Shown: positions 1 through 49,743, numbered from the stretch's first letter. The stretch is DNA of 64,000 nucleotides from Branchiostoma lanceolatum (GCF_035083965.1 NC_089729.1:131501-195500), one strand, 5' to 3'. Made by a program: numbers and translations. Notes: generated by a model not told the origin, from the sequence alone.

Positions 1-374
1 AGAGGAAAAGCACCAGAGAGATCCTAACACACAAGAAGGGTACAGCACCTTCTGCCCATGTCTAACGGAGACATAAAACAACAACAGATCTATGTTGAAC
101 TTAGTATGAGAGGAATATCCTCTTTAATTGTATACAAGTTTCCTAGTGTTCGTTATTCATTTAGAAAAATTTGTATTCCTTATGAAATTAGACAAGCCAT
201 ATCTCATAAACCCTGTATGCTCATACTCATACATCTACAATTGCCTTAAAAAGTGAGAAGAAATTTAACATGTATATAGCGGTATTAATTAGTATTTTGA
301 TGTAGTTAGATATCATTCTTTGTCTTCATGTCTTTCATTCATTCATTAAAGTTACAGGTGAATGATATACCAAC

Positions 375-493
375 CTGTTGCGCGAGTCCAGCTGGATGTT
401 GTCTCTGCGTACGGCCTGGAATCTGCCGCCCGGGCAGTTCATGACAGAGTAGGCTGGAAAAAAGGAGCAACTCAGCAGCGTTCCTGTCGCCAT
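375..493 (-). CDS. Candidate first coding exon of a leftward gene
   Basis: On the minus strand an ATG at 493-491 in good context (AACAAAATGGCG) opens 39 codons plus 2 bases and stops at a donor-like CAACAG|GTTGGT at 375/374. The reading frame (MATGTLLSCSFFPAYSVMN...) is open across the exon but is too short to prove coding, and I do not recognise the product. Any following exons would lie to the left, in 1-374 or beyond the window, and I see none in 1-374. It could equally be a chance open frame in the CpG-richer patch at 380-560. Confidence 0.35.
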
Positions 494-3395
494 TTTGTTT
501 TCGAACTTCCCGCCGTTGGGTCAAAGGTCACGGCAAATGTTCACGCCGTACTGGCGACATCTGGCGGGTTAAGTGATTACTGCAGCACCCTGCTGTAACC
601 TTGTGTTGGCGGTGATGTCCATTTACGTCTCTACAACCTTTAATGGTAACGTTGAACTCTTTTAGATACAAACAGCGGGCTGGCTTTTACATCAATTAGA
701 GTTCTGTTTGTCCTTTTTCTGATCATTATTCTGACACTGATTCATACACACAAAAAACACAGCACACACACATATGTATATATAGGGCAGTTGTTACAGT
801 GGAACCTTCTCATTGGAGACAAGCATAAGAAGCACTGAAACAACATCTTGTGAAAGTACTTACCCTAAGTTCAATCTCAAAAATTATTCTGCACCACATA
901 GCCACAAGGGTATACTTGATAACTATGCAAAGAAAACAGGCTGTTATCCAGCTCGAACGACGAGTACAGATCCCGGAAGTAAACAAACCTTACATTTGAC
1001 CCAGATTTCAGCTGTTTTCATCCGCTCAGGGCAGTCCTGACCAAACTACTCACACATGTTCTTACGCCAACTAATCTGGTGAACTCAACAAATTCTGACC
1101 AAAAAAGGAAAGCTTAGACCCTACCTGTTCTTTCTAAACAAAGAAGTCTCCAGATTGGGCCAAAATTTTCAAGGAAAAAAAAAGGTTTTCAAGGATTTTA
1201 AGTTGGCACTACAAAGCTATTCCCATTTTTGGCCTCCGCCGTGCATTTCCACTGTAACGTCTACCCTATATACAGAACTTATACAGCACTTACACACACA
1301 GATATGCACACCACACAGATATGCACACCACACAGACGTGCACACCACACAGATATGCATACCACAGACGCGCACACAAACACAGAAACTGTTCAGGACT
1401 AATATCTGTGGACAAAAGTGAAGAGGGATTTAATTCACACCACAGCAGCTTTGTACAGCCGACAGCTATCCTCTGTAGATATACATGAATACATGGGCAA
1501 ACACGCGGCAACACTGGTCACCCGTCCCGTCACTGTCCTATTACAGTAACAGGACAGTAGCCGGACAGTAACAGGACAGTAAGAATGGCCTGACCCAGTG
1601 TTCCCTCCCCAGATAACAGCTACAAACAGTCGAACACAACACAGGCATGCAGTCTGCACCCGTATTCTCCGAGCTTGGATTACCTTATAGATAAAACAGT
1701 TCTTACTGTATACCCTGCAGCTCTACAGCAGCACTACTGAGTACTTATAGATACAAGTTCTTACTGTATACCCTGCAGCATTACTGCAGCATTACTGAGT
1801 ACTTAGGGAAGGGAAGGGGGAAGGGGAGGGGAAGGGGGAGGGGAGAGGAGGGGGAAGGGGAAGGGGAGGGGGAAGGGGAGAGGGGGAGGGGAGGGGAGGA
1901 GGGGGAAGGGGAGAGGGAGGAGAGGGGAGAGGGGAGCAGTCCCAGAACCAACCAACAGACTCGCTGTGGCCCAAATTCCGATATGACAGGTGACAAACTT
2001 TACTAACTTCACCCCTTAAAAATCTAAAACTAACCAGTAAGTAAAACCATCACAAGTGTGTTAAAATCTACTCTACAGTCCTACAGCTCTAATAGATACA
2101 AACATGTGAAAGACTGTTGAACAAACTCTTTTGATGCATCACATAGCAAACATGCTGAGTGCATATATATATAATAGTTCCCAACATATCGTCCTTATCA
2201 AATACTATTGCTCGCTGCAGTATTGTACAAGTAGCATCATATTCAGTCACAGCAGATTCACTTCAGCGCAGCAGTTGGCATGACAACAGGAAGCAGACAG
2301 GTGATTGGTGGATGCAGCAGTTTCCATGGCAACTGATGATGGCAGTTCTGAAAGCCCTTGAAGTTCTTCTACCTGGGAAAGGGGAAAAAAACGGAATTTG
2401 TTTTCTTTCTGATACACACAAACAAACATGTCAACATGGCACAGCTCAAGTTCCAACTGGCTCTGAGATTGACCTTCCACCTCCAGCAACACATCTGCCA
2501 TTTATTTCTGGAGGAATCATCCAGGCAATGTCTTAGACAGTTGTTACTGTCTTAAAGTCTGGGGGCTGCAAGGTCAATTCCAGCACAGGTAAGTAGTACA
2601 GGTGAGGTGAGGTGTCAAACTGATAAGAACATAGTCAACAAACAGGCATGACAGAGTCACAAACAGGCAGAGTCACAAACAGGCATGACAACTCAACATC
2701 CAACATCCCAAACTTCCTGCAGGCAAACATCGCTGTCCTGTAAAGATTGGTAAATAATCAGGAAACTGGTCAGAAAAACAAGGCATCATTCAGTAACTAG
2801 TTAGGTTTCAAACCGCCCGTGCAAGCATTGAAAAAAAACCCTTCAAACTGCCAGTTGCAGGGTGGCAAAACAGGGCTGCAGACTTTGGCAACAGTGCCCC
2901 TGTGTGGTGTAAGTATTGCAGCTGGCTGTACAAGCCTGCTGTGTGGTTTAAGTACTGCAGAGTAGATTTTGGAGATGGATGTTGGAGGTCTTTCCACACA
3001 ATGAAAAGAAAATAACCTGCCAGTGTTTGGGTAGTTCTGCTACCAGGCGGTGAGAAGTTCTAATATCACCCTGAGCGAGGTAGCAGGACTACAGAAATGT
3101 AGGCAGGTATTTCTTCTATTTTGTGCAGAGAGAACAAAAGTATCCATTAACTATGCGAGTGAAACAATTTGCGGATGATTTTGGGGAGACCAGCCCGGGA
3201 GGGCTGCCAGCACCAGCAGTTGAGGTTAAGTCCAGCCTGCTCAGCAACATGAACCACTGGAGTTTGAGGGATTCCGGAGAAAATTAGGATTGTGTGTAGG
3301 TCAGAGATCAGGACCTAGTGGTGAGAAGAGGGTAGCGAAGAACGGAGGTTAGTCGAAGCACCGCTACCTGGCCGCTTTGTGGACCCGCCGGGAGG
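494..3395. other. Gene-poor stretch downstream of EMRE
   Basis: No convincing exon is visible here. It holds AC-rich microsatellite-like sequence (about 1290-1385), a G/A-only tract (1803-1937) and a short direct repeat at 1690-1800 (cttactgtataccctgcag). An AATAAA on the minus strand at 2506-2501 could serve as a distal poly(A) signal for EMRE. An acceptor-like CTTTCCCAG at about 2373 on the minus strand precedes 41 open codons, but nothing links it to a gene. Confidence 0.5.
1803..1937. repeat. Polypurine tract
   Basis: About 135 bp made almost only of G and A (GGGAAGGGG-type words), with many G runs of four or five. The opposite strand is all C/T and opens proline/serine/leucine frames that are artefacts of composition. 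The tract could form triplex or G-quadruplex structures. Confidence 0.85.
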
Positions 3396-3509
3396 CTAGT
3401 CATCATCATCATCGTCGGGCACGAAGATGTCGTTCTCCTCGAGGAAGGCAGCGCCCTCTCGGCTCATGGTGGCGCCCACGTAAATAAACGGCACCATCAC
3501 CGCGACAAC
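3396..3509 (-). CDS. SMDT1: EMRE alternative terminal exon, distal copy (2b)
   Basis: Acceptor GTTTGCAG|GTTGTC at 3510/3509; 37 codons and TAG. The helix begins VVAVMVPFIYVGATMS and the exon ends FLEENDIFVP plus six Asp. It is closer to the human sequence (VFSIVIPFLYVGTLIS) than the proximal copy is. Length and phase are identical to the copy at 3964-4077, so the two are interchangeable. Confidence 0.9.
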   Translation of the reverse strand, partial: VVAVMVPFIYVGATMSREGAAFLEENDIFVPDDDDDD

Positions 3510-5950
3510 CTGCAAACAACAACCGCAAACACGTAAACACGGCATTCTGGGGCAGCTGTGCGCGACCGGTCTGACGGCACGGGGCGGGCGGGGAACACGG
3601 ATGTGGGCAGGAGCACCTGGCTGTACATGTCTCAAGCTTCATTTTTAAAAATTTAATTTGGAATCTTGCTGATGATTTTTTCAATAGTTTTTGCCTGCAG
3701 ATGAGATGTACATTTTGGGGACTTTGAAAGTGCCTAAAAAACGACCAGGTGAGGTTTTTCCCTTGCTCACATCAGTAAAAACAGTTTTTCCCAGTTCACA
3801 CCAGTACAAACCGGTTTTCCCCGATTCACACCAGTATAAATCAGTTATCCCAAGCTCACACCAGTATACACCAGTTTTCCCCGATTCACACCGGTACAGG
3901 ACCGGTCGCACACTGCGGGTGGACGTCACAGTTACCTTGCAGAAACCAGCTGCTGTTTTGTCTTTAGTCATCATCATCATCGTCCGGCACAAAAATGTCG
4001 TTTTCCTCCAGGAACTCTGCGCCTTCCTTACTGATCCACGCACCCAGGTACAGGAAGGGGGTGGACACAAGCAGCACCTGAATAACAGCAGTCGTACATG
4101 TATAACAGCAGTACAGCAGCCGCACATGTATAACAGCAGTACAGCAGGGGTACATGTATAACAGCAGTACAGGGTACCTGGGTAATCCCTGATGGTTGTT
4201 TTACATGGTAGGAGTCTAGTGTAATTGACCACTCAGTGGTTGGCCAATGAAAACGTAAAACTACGACCGGGTGCAAAAGACTACCTCGGCGGCGGGATGC
4301 CCCTTCTGGCCCGAAGAGAGCCTCGCCAAACCACGGGAGACTGGATGCCAGGTTATTCTTTTATTTTCATAAATCTTTAAGGGTGGTCCACTCAGTTAAC
4401 TGAGTAAGGGGCACTTTAGACTGAGTCCACTTCAAAAAATCTGAACCGGTTCCGAACCACCCGTGATATTTCAGTCGCTCCTCTCATATTTCTTATGTTT
4501 GCTACAAGCGTTTTCTGGCATATGAAATAGTGCAGGCCCAACAAAAAAAGGAGGATGAGACGCATGTACAGGGACAGGCAAGACCAGGCTTGAACCCGCC
4601 GGCGTTCGTCCTCGCCGCGCTGGTTGTACTGCAAGCCGGGCACGTTGATCGGGTCATAGGAAAACACCAAAGAAGGGTGGCAGGCCATTGCACTTGAATT
4701 ATCGATCACTTTCAATGACAATTGCACAAACGTTTCAGAAGGAGGAAAATATGCTTCTATCGCTAGCGCAGGCTTATTAGCATATCATTATCATGACCCC
4801 GAAAGCGGTCCCGGAGCCGGTTTCCTCTTTACACACAGAGAGGAACCGCATTGACCCCCCGCTGATGTGGACCAGACTAGGGTTGGGATGTGGTCTGGTG
4901 CGGTTCCTGGAAAAACCGGATTCTCCTCTTTAGACTAGGAACGGGAGGCGAACTAGTCCAGTTAAAGTGGACTAGTTCGGATAAAGTGGACTCAGTCTAA
5001 AGTGCCCCTAACTTATTTCCAAGGGAGCCCTTACAAAATCTTACATCTTTCCAAGGCTGCTTCTGAGGAAAGTCTGTTTCTTCTTTAACAGACATGTTCT
5101 TGTTGTTTAGACCTGGAGGACCAAACTCAACAGTAATAATAATCAATGTATTTGCCAACACAACTTGATCTGCTATGTCTATTAATTATCATATTTGGCA
5201 TCCTAACACTGCTGGTGGCTACAGTAACCCATCAGCCTGAGTACGCATCAGCGAGTTCGGCGTTATGAAATTGAGTTCATCCAACAATGGGCTGTTTTCG
5301 GGAGTGGCATTTTAAATCAATAAAACAAATTACTCCAGGAATAGCATTCACCAGAAAATATTGGGTTGGGTTCAGCGAGCTGTTTTGGAATTTGTGCACG
5401 TTCCAGAATTTGTGGTCTGCTCCGGAGGATTTAGCCGGCAAATTGGTTCCATCTCCAGTACGAGATGTTCATCGTCAGACTCGGATCCTGGAACGGTCGA
5501 TTCCGGGAGAAAATAGCTCCATGTATAATTTTTAGAATCAACTCAAAATGGCTGACCTAGCACTGATGAAAATAATCACTCAAAGCAGCTATGAAATCGG
5601 CCCTTTCCACCTCTAACGCCTGAACTGACTCCCTGATACCAAAAGGCACAACGAACAGATCCCAGAAATATGTAGTGAGGTCTTAAAGCGGTTATTCCGG
5701 CGCCTTTACAGACAAATATTTTGGGGCTTTGGACCGTGTCCTGTGCGGCAACCCCGCCCCTTGCCTGCCGCGTTCCTACCTTCGCCAGCCCGAAGCGGAT
5801 GTTGTAGGGCTCCGGTAGCAGAGCCCCGTTCGCGCTGGTGATCTTGGTGCGCACGGGCGCGGCCTGGCGGGCGGCAGGGAGACCTCTCTCCGCGATGTTT
5901 CTGGCCAGAAGGACTCGGGCCCGAGCCAGGTTCGCCACCAGCGTCGCCAT
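3396..5950 (-). CDS. SMDT1: Essential MCU regulator, mitochondrial (EMRE)
   Basis: Single-pass inner-mitochondrial-membrane subunit that links the calcium uniporter pore MCU to its MICU gatekeepers. Exon 1 (5950-5780, 57 codons) starts at an ATG in context AAGATGG and encodes an Arg-rich, acid-poor presequence followed by a matrix-side segment ending RFGLAK, as in human EMRE (FGLLR). It splices in phase 0 (AAG|GTAGGA) to either of two 114-nt terminal exons, 4077-3964 or 3509-3396. Each supplies the transmembrane helix with a GxxxS packing motif, the ENDIFVP segment and a six-Asp tail before the stop. Either product is 94 residues against 107 in human. The human Pro-Lys-Pro before the FGLL segment is Pro-Glu-Pro here (LLPEP). 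Identity is based on remembered human EMRE and is strong in the C-terminal half. It lies in tandem with, and downstream of, the MIEF gene. Confidence 0.93.
3765..3905. repeat. Minisatellite between the EMRE terminal exons
   Basis: Between four and five imperfect copies of a roughly 30-bp unit around CAGTTTTCCCCGATTCACAC. It lies in the interval separating the two alternative EMRE exons. Confidence 0.8.
3964..4077 (-). CDS. SMDT1: EMRE alternative terminal exon, proximal copy (2a)
   Basis: Acceptor TTATTCAG|GTGCTG at 4078/4077; 37 codons and TAA. The helix reads VLLVSTPFLYLGAWIS and the tail FLEENDIFVP plus six Asp. The amino acid changes against copy 2b lie in the membrane helix and the turn after it, while the tail is unchanged. 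No AATAAA is evident on the minus strand between this exon and 2b, so how a 2a transcript would end is unclear. Confidence 0.88.
   Translation of the reverse strand: MLLVSTPFLYLGAWISKEGAEFLEENDIFVPDDDDDD
4085..4170. repeat. Short array beside the EMRE exon 2a acceptor
   Basis: Three copies of a unit containing ACATGTATAACAGCAGTACA. On the transcribed minus strand it lies directly upstream of the exon 2a acceptor and includes TTATACATGT-type words. Confidence 0.75.
4371..5037 (-). mobile_element. Retroelement 3' tail, split by a MITE
   Basis: The outer parts (4371-4407 and 5012-5037), read on the minus strand and joined, match the sequence at 49449-49530 on the plus strand: AAGGGCTCCCTTGGAAAT, then AGTTA, then GGACCACCCT and an A-rich end. 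Two independent copies show a dispersed repeat. The form (short conserved end then A-rich tail) suggests the 3' end of a CR1/L2-type LINE or a SINE using it; the class is inferred. The copy here is interrupted by the 601-bp element at 4408-5008. Confidence 0.7.
4408..5008. mobile_element. Harbinger-like MITE, 601 bp
   Basis: Perfect 25-bp terminal inverted repeats (4408-4432 and 4984-5008, beginning GGGGCACTTTAGACTGAG) are flanked by the 3-bp direct repeat TAA at 4405-4407 and 5009-5011. A TAA/TWA target duplication and G-rich termini fit the PIF/Harbinger superfamily. I see no transposase frame, so it is non-autonomous. It sits inside an older retroelement tail, which gives the order of insertion. 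Confidence 0.8.
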
Positions 5951-7008
5951 CTTGGATGTTTCCTCTACTGCGTCAGCCGACCGCGCAGCAGCGCCACCAG
6001 GCGGGAGGTATTGGGACAGCAGCTTTAGCCTGGGCCCACAGAAACTGGCAATGCATTGCCTACATGTATGCCTGGATGCCAGACCCACGATCTCTATCGT
6101 TTGGGTCTGACTTACTAGTTAGGGAGCATGTTGTAGAATTTCCCTGGGGGCATGTTGGCTCCCGTGCCGAGGAGTGGGCCAGTGAAGGTCCTGGAAACAG
6201 TCTGGCATCCCGGCTAGCATTATTTATCTATTAACTGTGTCATATATGATCATATATCATGTTATCATCAGGCCTTGGCAGAAATGTGATTTTACATCCT
6301 CCGAAAACACAACCCTCCATCACGAAACCAACCTCACAGATACGTATTCCACAAAATGTTCCATTTTCAGCAAGGTCGGGGTGGGCGGATGGGGGGTGAA
6401 CTTTATGCCACCTTGCTGTGGATTGTGTGACCTGTAAAACTCAATAGTGACTTCCTTGCTTCAACACAGGTGGGGGGTGATCACATTACACAATGCAGGA
6501 CATGTTTCAGGTCATGAGTTATCTCAGAAACGTGTTCTGTGGGCAAAAAGTCCTACCCAGAACTCTGGGGTTGGGAAATTCTCCCTCCATCAACTTCTGA
6601 GGTTGAAGCAAACGAAGAAGATGAAAAACAACAGTCATGATATTTATCATATTTAATTTCTGATAACCTGTACACAAAAGTTCTCATGTAGTTCTTACCG
6701 GGATAGATATTAACCTTCCACATACTAAGGGAAGGGAACATGTTGCTATGGTGATCACTATGGTAACAAGTGCAGCCTCGTGTTCAAGTGTACATAAGTT
6801 TGTTGCAAAAGATGTTATTCTAGACTGTTGTACTCCAAATTTCTGCTGTGCAGTCGTTTGTTGTATTACTTGTAACAACCTTTTGATATTTATATACAGC
6901 CTATTATATTACAGGTTCCACTTGTCTTCAGTCGTTTTGTCACAGATGAAAGAGAGTGGACGCTGTCTGAGATGTCCGACTCTTTAGAGAACTTCTCCCG
7001 TTACTTGA

Positions 7009-7014
7009 TTTATT
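7009..7014 (-). terminator. Candidate MIEF poly(A) signal
   Basis: AATAAA on the minus strand, about 470 bp past the MIEF stop codon. Position and motif are the only evidence. Confidence 0.4.
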
Positions 7015-7481
7015 TGTATTACGTAATGTTCACTTGTATGTCTGACCCTGATGGGCGTATTTTGTTGTAACATTCTATGTTGGGCTGATGCCAGTCTAGT
7101 CTGCCTGGTTCCCAGGTAACCTGACTCTCTTCTGCCATATTGGAACATGCAGGAAGTTCTGATGTAACCCGACACATCTCCACCATGTTGAAGTACAGAG
7201 AACCCCTAATTTGTCAAGTTCTAATGTAACTGGACACTGCTCCTCCATGTTGGAACACGGGAAGTTCTGATGTAACAAGACTCCCTTCTGCCATGTTGGA
7301 GCATGCGGCAGTCTAGTAAAGTCCTCATGTAACATGACACTCCTCCACCATGTTAGAAGCAGGAATACCTCCAGCCCACACATTGTCACTTGTGGCGGTT
7401 TGTCTGACAAGCCTTTGTCACCTGCAGCAGGTACAGTACAGTGCAGGTGAGTCCAGGTGTCTGACAGGTGCACAGGTGCCC

Positions 7482-10400
7482 TCATCTCTGCAGGAGGGTG
7501 GCGGGGTGTGTCACGGCGAGCGATACGACCTTGTGCATCGTCTGCAGCGTCTCTGCAGGAAGGTCAGCAAACAGGTTCACACTCTCATCAAAGTAGTGCA
7601 GCAGCGCCCCCTGGGCCAGCGCCCCCTGCAGGTACTGCAGCATGTCCTCATATCTGTAGGGAGAGACAAATGCACAGGTCAGAGTGTCCAGATACAACTC
7701 TTACTGTCAGAGTGTACAGATACAACTCTTACTGTCAGAGGGTCCAGATACAACTCTTACTGTTAGAGTGTACAGGTCTTTCTGAAGGTAGGCCTGGGTG
7801 GCTGTGTTAGCATGAAATCTTAACTGTACATTCTGAGAGGACATTGCAGACTGACTGGACCAATGTTGCTTCAGTGTTTAATACTATTACTGATAATACA
7901 TTTTGTAGACTGTGAGCTAACACATGTAACTGTACAGTCTACCCTGGCCACAGTGAAAGTGAAAGCTGTTCCTCACCTGTCCACCAGGTGGTCGGGCTCC
8001 CACCTGGTCTCCTTGTCGCACAGGTGGAACAGCAGGTGCAGCAGGTGTTCGTACCTGAGCGCCCGCAGCTCCGAGTTCGTCTCCGTCACCGCCTTGACGA
8101 CCTTCAGACACACCCGGTGACAGCCCAGCTCGTCCTGGAAAGAACAAAGAAAGTGAAAGTAATCTCGATCCAGTTTAGCTCACGAGGAGCTATTCTTCTA
8201 CTGTGTCGTGTACGCTATGTACAGTATTTACAGGTTCATTGTACCAGGTAAATTCCCAAAGCTCTTTTCAACAAGCACAATGAACAGTGAACAACAGCTT
8301 GGCGTCCCGTCCTAAGGACTGCAACCCTTTCCAGTAGCGGGGTGAGCGACACAGCCGGGATGGACCTCGCGGCTTCTAGCTCCAGAGGCAAGGCTGCGAA
8401 AGACTGGACTACCCACAATACAGTTGACAATCAATGGGGGCTGTGAGCATGTCATCATAGCTTGTCGCAATGTATCTCAATGAGCATGTGATTGTACTGT
8501 GAGATTATATTGTACTATGGGGGCTATGAGCATGTGATTATGTTGTACTATGAGATTATATTGTACTATGGGGCTATGACTGTTGACAATGCGATTGTTG
8601 TTCTATGATGAAAGTCACCTCGAGCGTCTCCAGCTTGATCCTCTCGGCCTCCATGAACGACTCCCGCCACAGGTTCTGGTAGCTCTCCACGCCGTCCGGC
8701 CGCGCCGCCTGCAGGGTTGCCGGGTGTGGCCTGGCGACCAGCTCCAGGTTCTCGAAGCGAACGGCGGGGGTTAGCGAGATTTGCACGCGGTGCTGAAGGT
8801 CACTCCCGTAGAACACGTCCAACGCCGCCGTCAGGCCCCGCATCTTCGGCCGAACCTGCAGGAAGGGAAGGTTTACTGCTGTGATCATCATTGTGATCCG
8901 CTAAGACAAGTACATGTACTTTCTTACAGCCTCATCAACAGTCTTGTAGCTGAAAAGTCAGAGTGGCATTAAATGACTCTCCAAGTTTTTATACATGATA
9001 CTTAAAACAAACTGTGTCTTTTTTATCAACTATGATTGTACTGTTATGTCAACCCTTCTATTAGGTGATGTATTAAATGTGCTGAATGTAGAGACCACAG
9101 GAAGAATAGCTGAAATTTCAAGCTAACTGAGGATCTAAATATGGTGTGTGCAAAATAAGGTTTCTTACCTGGAAGCCGAAGCAGTGGCTGAGAGACGGCC
9201 AGTCGATGTTCTCCTGCACCATCCTGATAAACATCTTCATCACCACGCGGGGAGACAGGTACCCCCCGATCACGAAGTGGTCCCACCCGGAGGTGCCCAT
9301 GGGGAAGTAGTCCACGTTCTGCCGGCGGATCAGGCACCAGCCCGGGACGCAGAGGACGGTCTCCTCCCCGGGGACCAGCTCCCACATGTTCACGTCCAGG
9401 CTCATGGGCGCCATGATGGTCGTCTGGTCCGCTCGGATCACCTGGGGGAGGGAGGAAAGGGAGATTGATCCGTTGATATCACTGAATAAAAAGACCAACT
9501 TGGTTGTGTAAAATACTAAAAAGGGTCTTTTTATTCATTGATATCAGTCCAGTTTAGCTCACTGCAGAGCAGCAGTGCGCTTCCGCTGGTCATGACAGAG
9601 AAGACAGACCCTACATGTACATTTGTATGTATTTACAGGTTCATTGTACGGGGAAATTCCCTATCTCTTATCAACAATTATAATAAACAGTGCGTGGTCC
9701 ACAGGCTAAGGTCCTATCCTAAGTAAACTGCAACCCTTTCCGGTAGCATGCATGTCGGGTGAGCGACACAGCCGGAATCATACTAACGGCTTTCAACACC
9801 ACTGGACTAGACACGCTACTGTTCAACCACTACACTACGCATGCTAAGTATACTACAGGCTTCCAGCACCACTAGTACTACACTACGCATGCTTAAGTAC
9901 ACTACACTAATGGTTTCCAGCCACTACACTACACAGGCTCCAGGGGAAAGTCACGTTACCTTCATCCCGTCGTACACGTGTCCGTCCGCGTACAGGTCGC
10001 CCAGCGGAAGCTCCGGCTTCTTCGTCTTGATGAAGTCCCGTATCGCCGTGGCGATGATCTGGGTCACCTCCTTTGCCATGTCGATCTCGTTCTGCGGAAT
10101 CTCCGCCAGGTTGTCATGGTAACGGCGCAGTTTGTGCAGGAGAGTTTTCTTGTCCATTTTGCCCTGCTTTGGGGAGGGTTTTTTGTACGGGGAGCTGGTG
10201 TTGGACCTGGGCAGGCGTTCCTTCGCCCTTTCTCGTGTTTCCTCGTCGCTGGACTCCTCCGACTCGTGCCAGGCGCGCTCCGCAGGGGGTCCAGGCGCCG
10301 CGTCGGACGACTCGTAGAAGTTCTTGGCAGCCCAGGCGGCCGCGCCCACCACCGCTGCACCGGCCGCACCTGGGAGGGGGGGGGATGTTATAATTACTCT

Positions 10401-10709
10401 CTTACCTGGACATTCACATCATCTCTTACCTGGACATTCACATCATCTCTTACCTGGACATTCACATCATCTCTTACCTGGACATTCACATCATCTCTTA
10501 CCTGGACATTCACATCATCTCTTACCTGGACATTCACATCATCTCGTCATGAAAGGTCCACGGATGTTCAAGGCCCTAATTTGTACATGTATGGCGCAGC
10601 AATTTGCACATGTATGGCACAGTAGCACCAGACATTGGCACCCACCTGCCAGCACCTTGAGTCCCCAGTACAGCAGCCCGCCGTCCCCCCGGCTCCGCGT
10701 GGACGCCAT
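7482..10709 (-). CDS. MIEF1: Mitochondrial dynamics protein MiD49/MiD51 homolog
   Basis: Outer-mitochondrial-membrane receptor that recruits Drp1 for fission. Coding exons on the minus strand: 10709-10646, 10369-9960, 9441-9169, 8855-8619, 8134-7977 and 7653-7482. All junctions are GT-AG and phases agree, giving 437 residues (human MIEF1: 463). Residues about 12-36 (LLYWGLKV... then Ala/Gly/Val-rich) form the N-terminal membrane anchor. A charged Ser-rich linker follows, then the nucleotidyltransferase-fold domain, with family signatures such as LGDLYADGHVYDGMKV, LVPGEETVLCVPGWCLIRR, YFPMGTSGWD, VIGGYLSPRVV and a C-terminal HYF..SVNLFADL segment. The family binds nucleotide without catalysis. 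Vertebrates have two paralogs (MIEF1, MIEF2), so this is probably a co-ortholog of both. It is head-to-head with FLII. Confidence 0.95.
8160..8430 (-). mobile_element. Dispersed SINE-like element, copy A
   Basis: Lies in a MIEF intron and shares with 9538-9845 the blocks TCCAGTTTAGCTCAC, TATTTACAGGTTCATTGTAC, CTGCAACCCTTTCC.GTAGC and GGGTGAGCGACACAGCCGG in the same order. Read on the minus strand the right end resembles a tRNA-derived SINE head and the left end a LINE-like tail; this class assignment is inference. Confidence 0.65.
9538..9845 (-). mobile_element. Dispersed SINE-like element, copy B
   Basis: Second copy of the element at 8160-8430, in the next MIEF intron. The minus strand begins GCGTAGTGTAGTGGTTGAAC, which resembles an A-box region. 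The two copies differ by indels, so they are separate insertions rather than a recent local duplication. Confidence 0.65.
10392..10546 (-). repeat. 24-bp array of donor-like sequence
   Basis: About 6.5 tandem copies of a 24-bp unit in MIEF intron 1. On the transcribed minus strand each unit reads ...GAATGTCCAG|GTAAGAG, a near-consensus 5' splice site, although the array is far from the true exon 1 donor (10646) and close to the exon 2 acceptor (10370). Confidence 0.85.
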
Positions 10710-11547
10710 GGCTGGGGGGGGGGGGGGGTCTAGAGGGGGAGCTCCGTCAGCAGGACAAGTCAGAGTAGTCTGGTAGAAGAGCGGTCCATCAGAAGCACCA
10801 GTGCACCTGCCCCACACTTCCTGGGTCTGGAATCAAAACAGGTGAACCTCAGTTCTCTGAACTTCAGAAACAGCTACAAACACTGTAGAAACAATTTGGT
10901 GGTCTTGCTTGCAGTTATACATCAGCTTAAGGTACGGCGAGTCAACAGACAGCCCTGCGAACCTGCGACAGTCGCCGCAACTACTATATAAATACATTTT
11001 GTTTACTCAAGGTTTACTATACTAACTATAAGGAGTTTAGTGCAGTAACGTTAACGTTATCTCCAGTCCAGGTTTCTCCAGATCATAATAAATTTGATAA
11101 CTTAAACGTTATAATAATTCGACACCGTTTTGTTTCTTAGCTGAGTGCTCATGAGGTGTTCCGTACACTGATGGATGACTAAATGTTCACCTTAAACGTC
11201 ATACTAAGAAACGTTCCCGTAGTTTATAAAAAATTTAAACCCAACCTTTTCTCTGTCCTCAGCGGCAGTTGGGCTGTGATGAGGTCATCTGGGGTTAAAC
11301 GGTCAGGCGAATCCATTATATATAATATAGGGGGAACTTTTGAAAGTTGAAGTCCATAAATATTTCACAACTGATACTGTATTGAACAAATGGTAAGAAC
11401 AGTTCAATAAAGTCTTGTTACTAGATATGCCTAAATGTCTCTTGGATGTAGTATCACAATAAGTAGTTATTTTCACAGCTTTTCCAGATTTATAGAAACA
11501 ATAACACCCCCTATGTCTGCCAGGTCCACCGTTCCTCCGTACCCACA
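10710..11547. promoter_or_regulatory. Shared MIEF/FLII head-to-head promoter region
   Basis: 838 bp separate the two start codons on opposite strands. The part next to the MIEF ATG carries a G/C homopolymer run (about 10711-10727). No TATA box at a convincing distance from either ATG is visible. 5' UTR introns of either gene could lie here; CAG|GT-like junctions are present but undecided. The bidirectional-promoter role is inferred from gene order. Confidence 0.6.

Positions 11548-49743
<38,196 letters not shown>

Noticed and set aside
2247..2372. Possible minus-strand terminal exon after TTTCCCAG
   Set aside because: Good acceptor, but the 41-codon tail resembles nothing and no upstream exon can be joined; it also falls in the likely EMRE 3' region.
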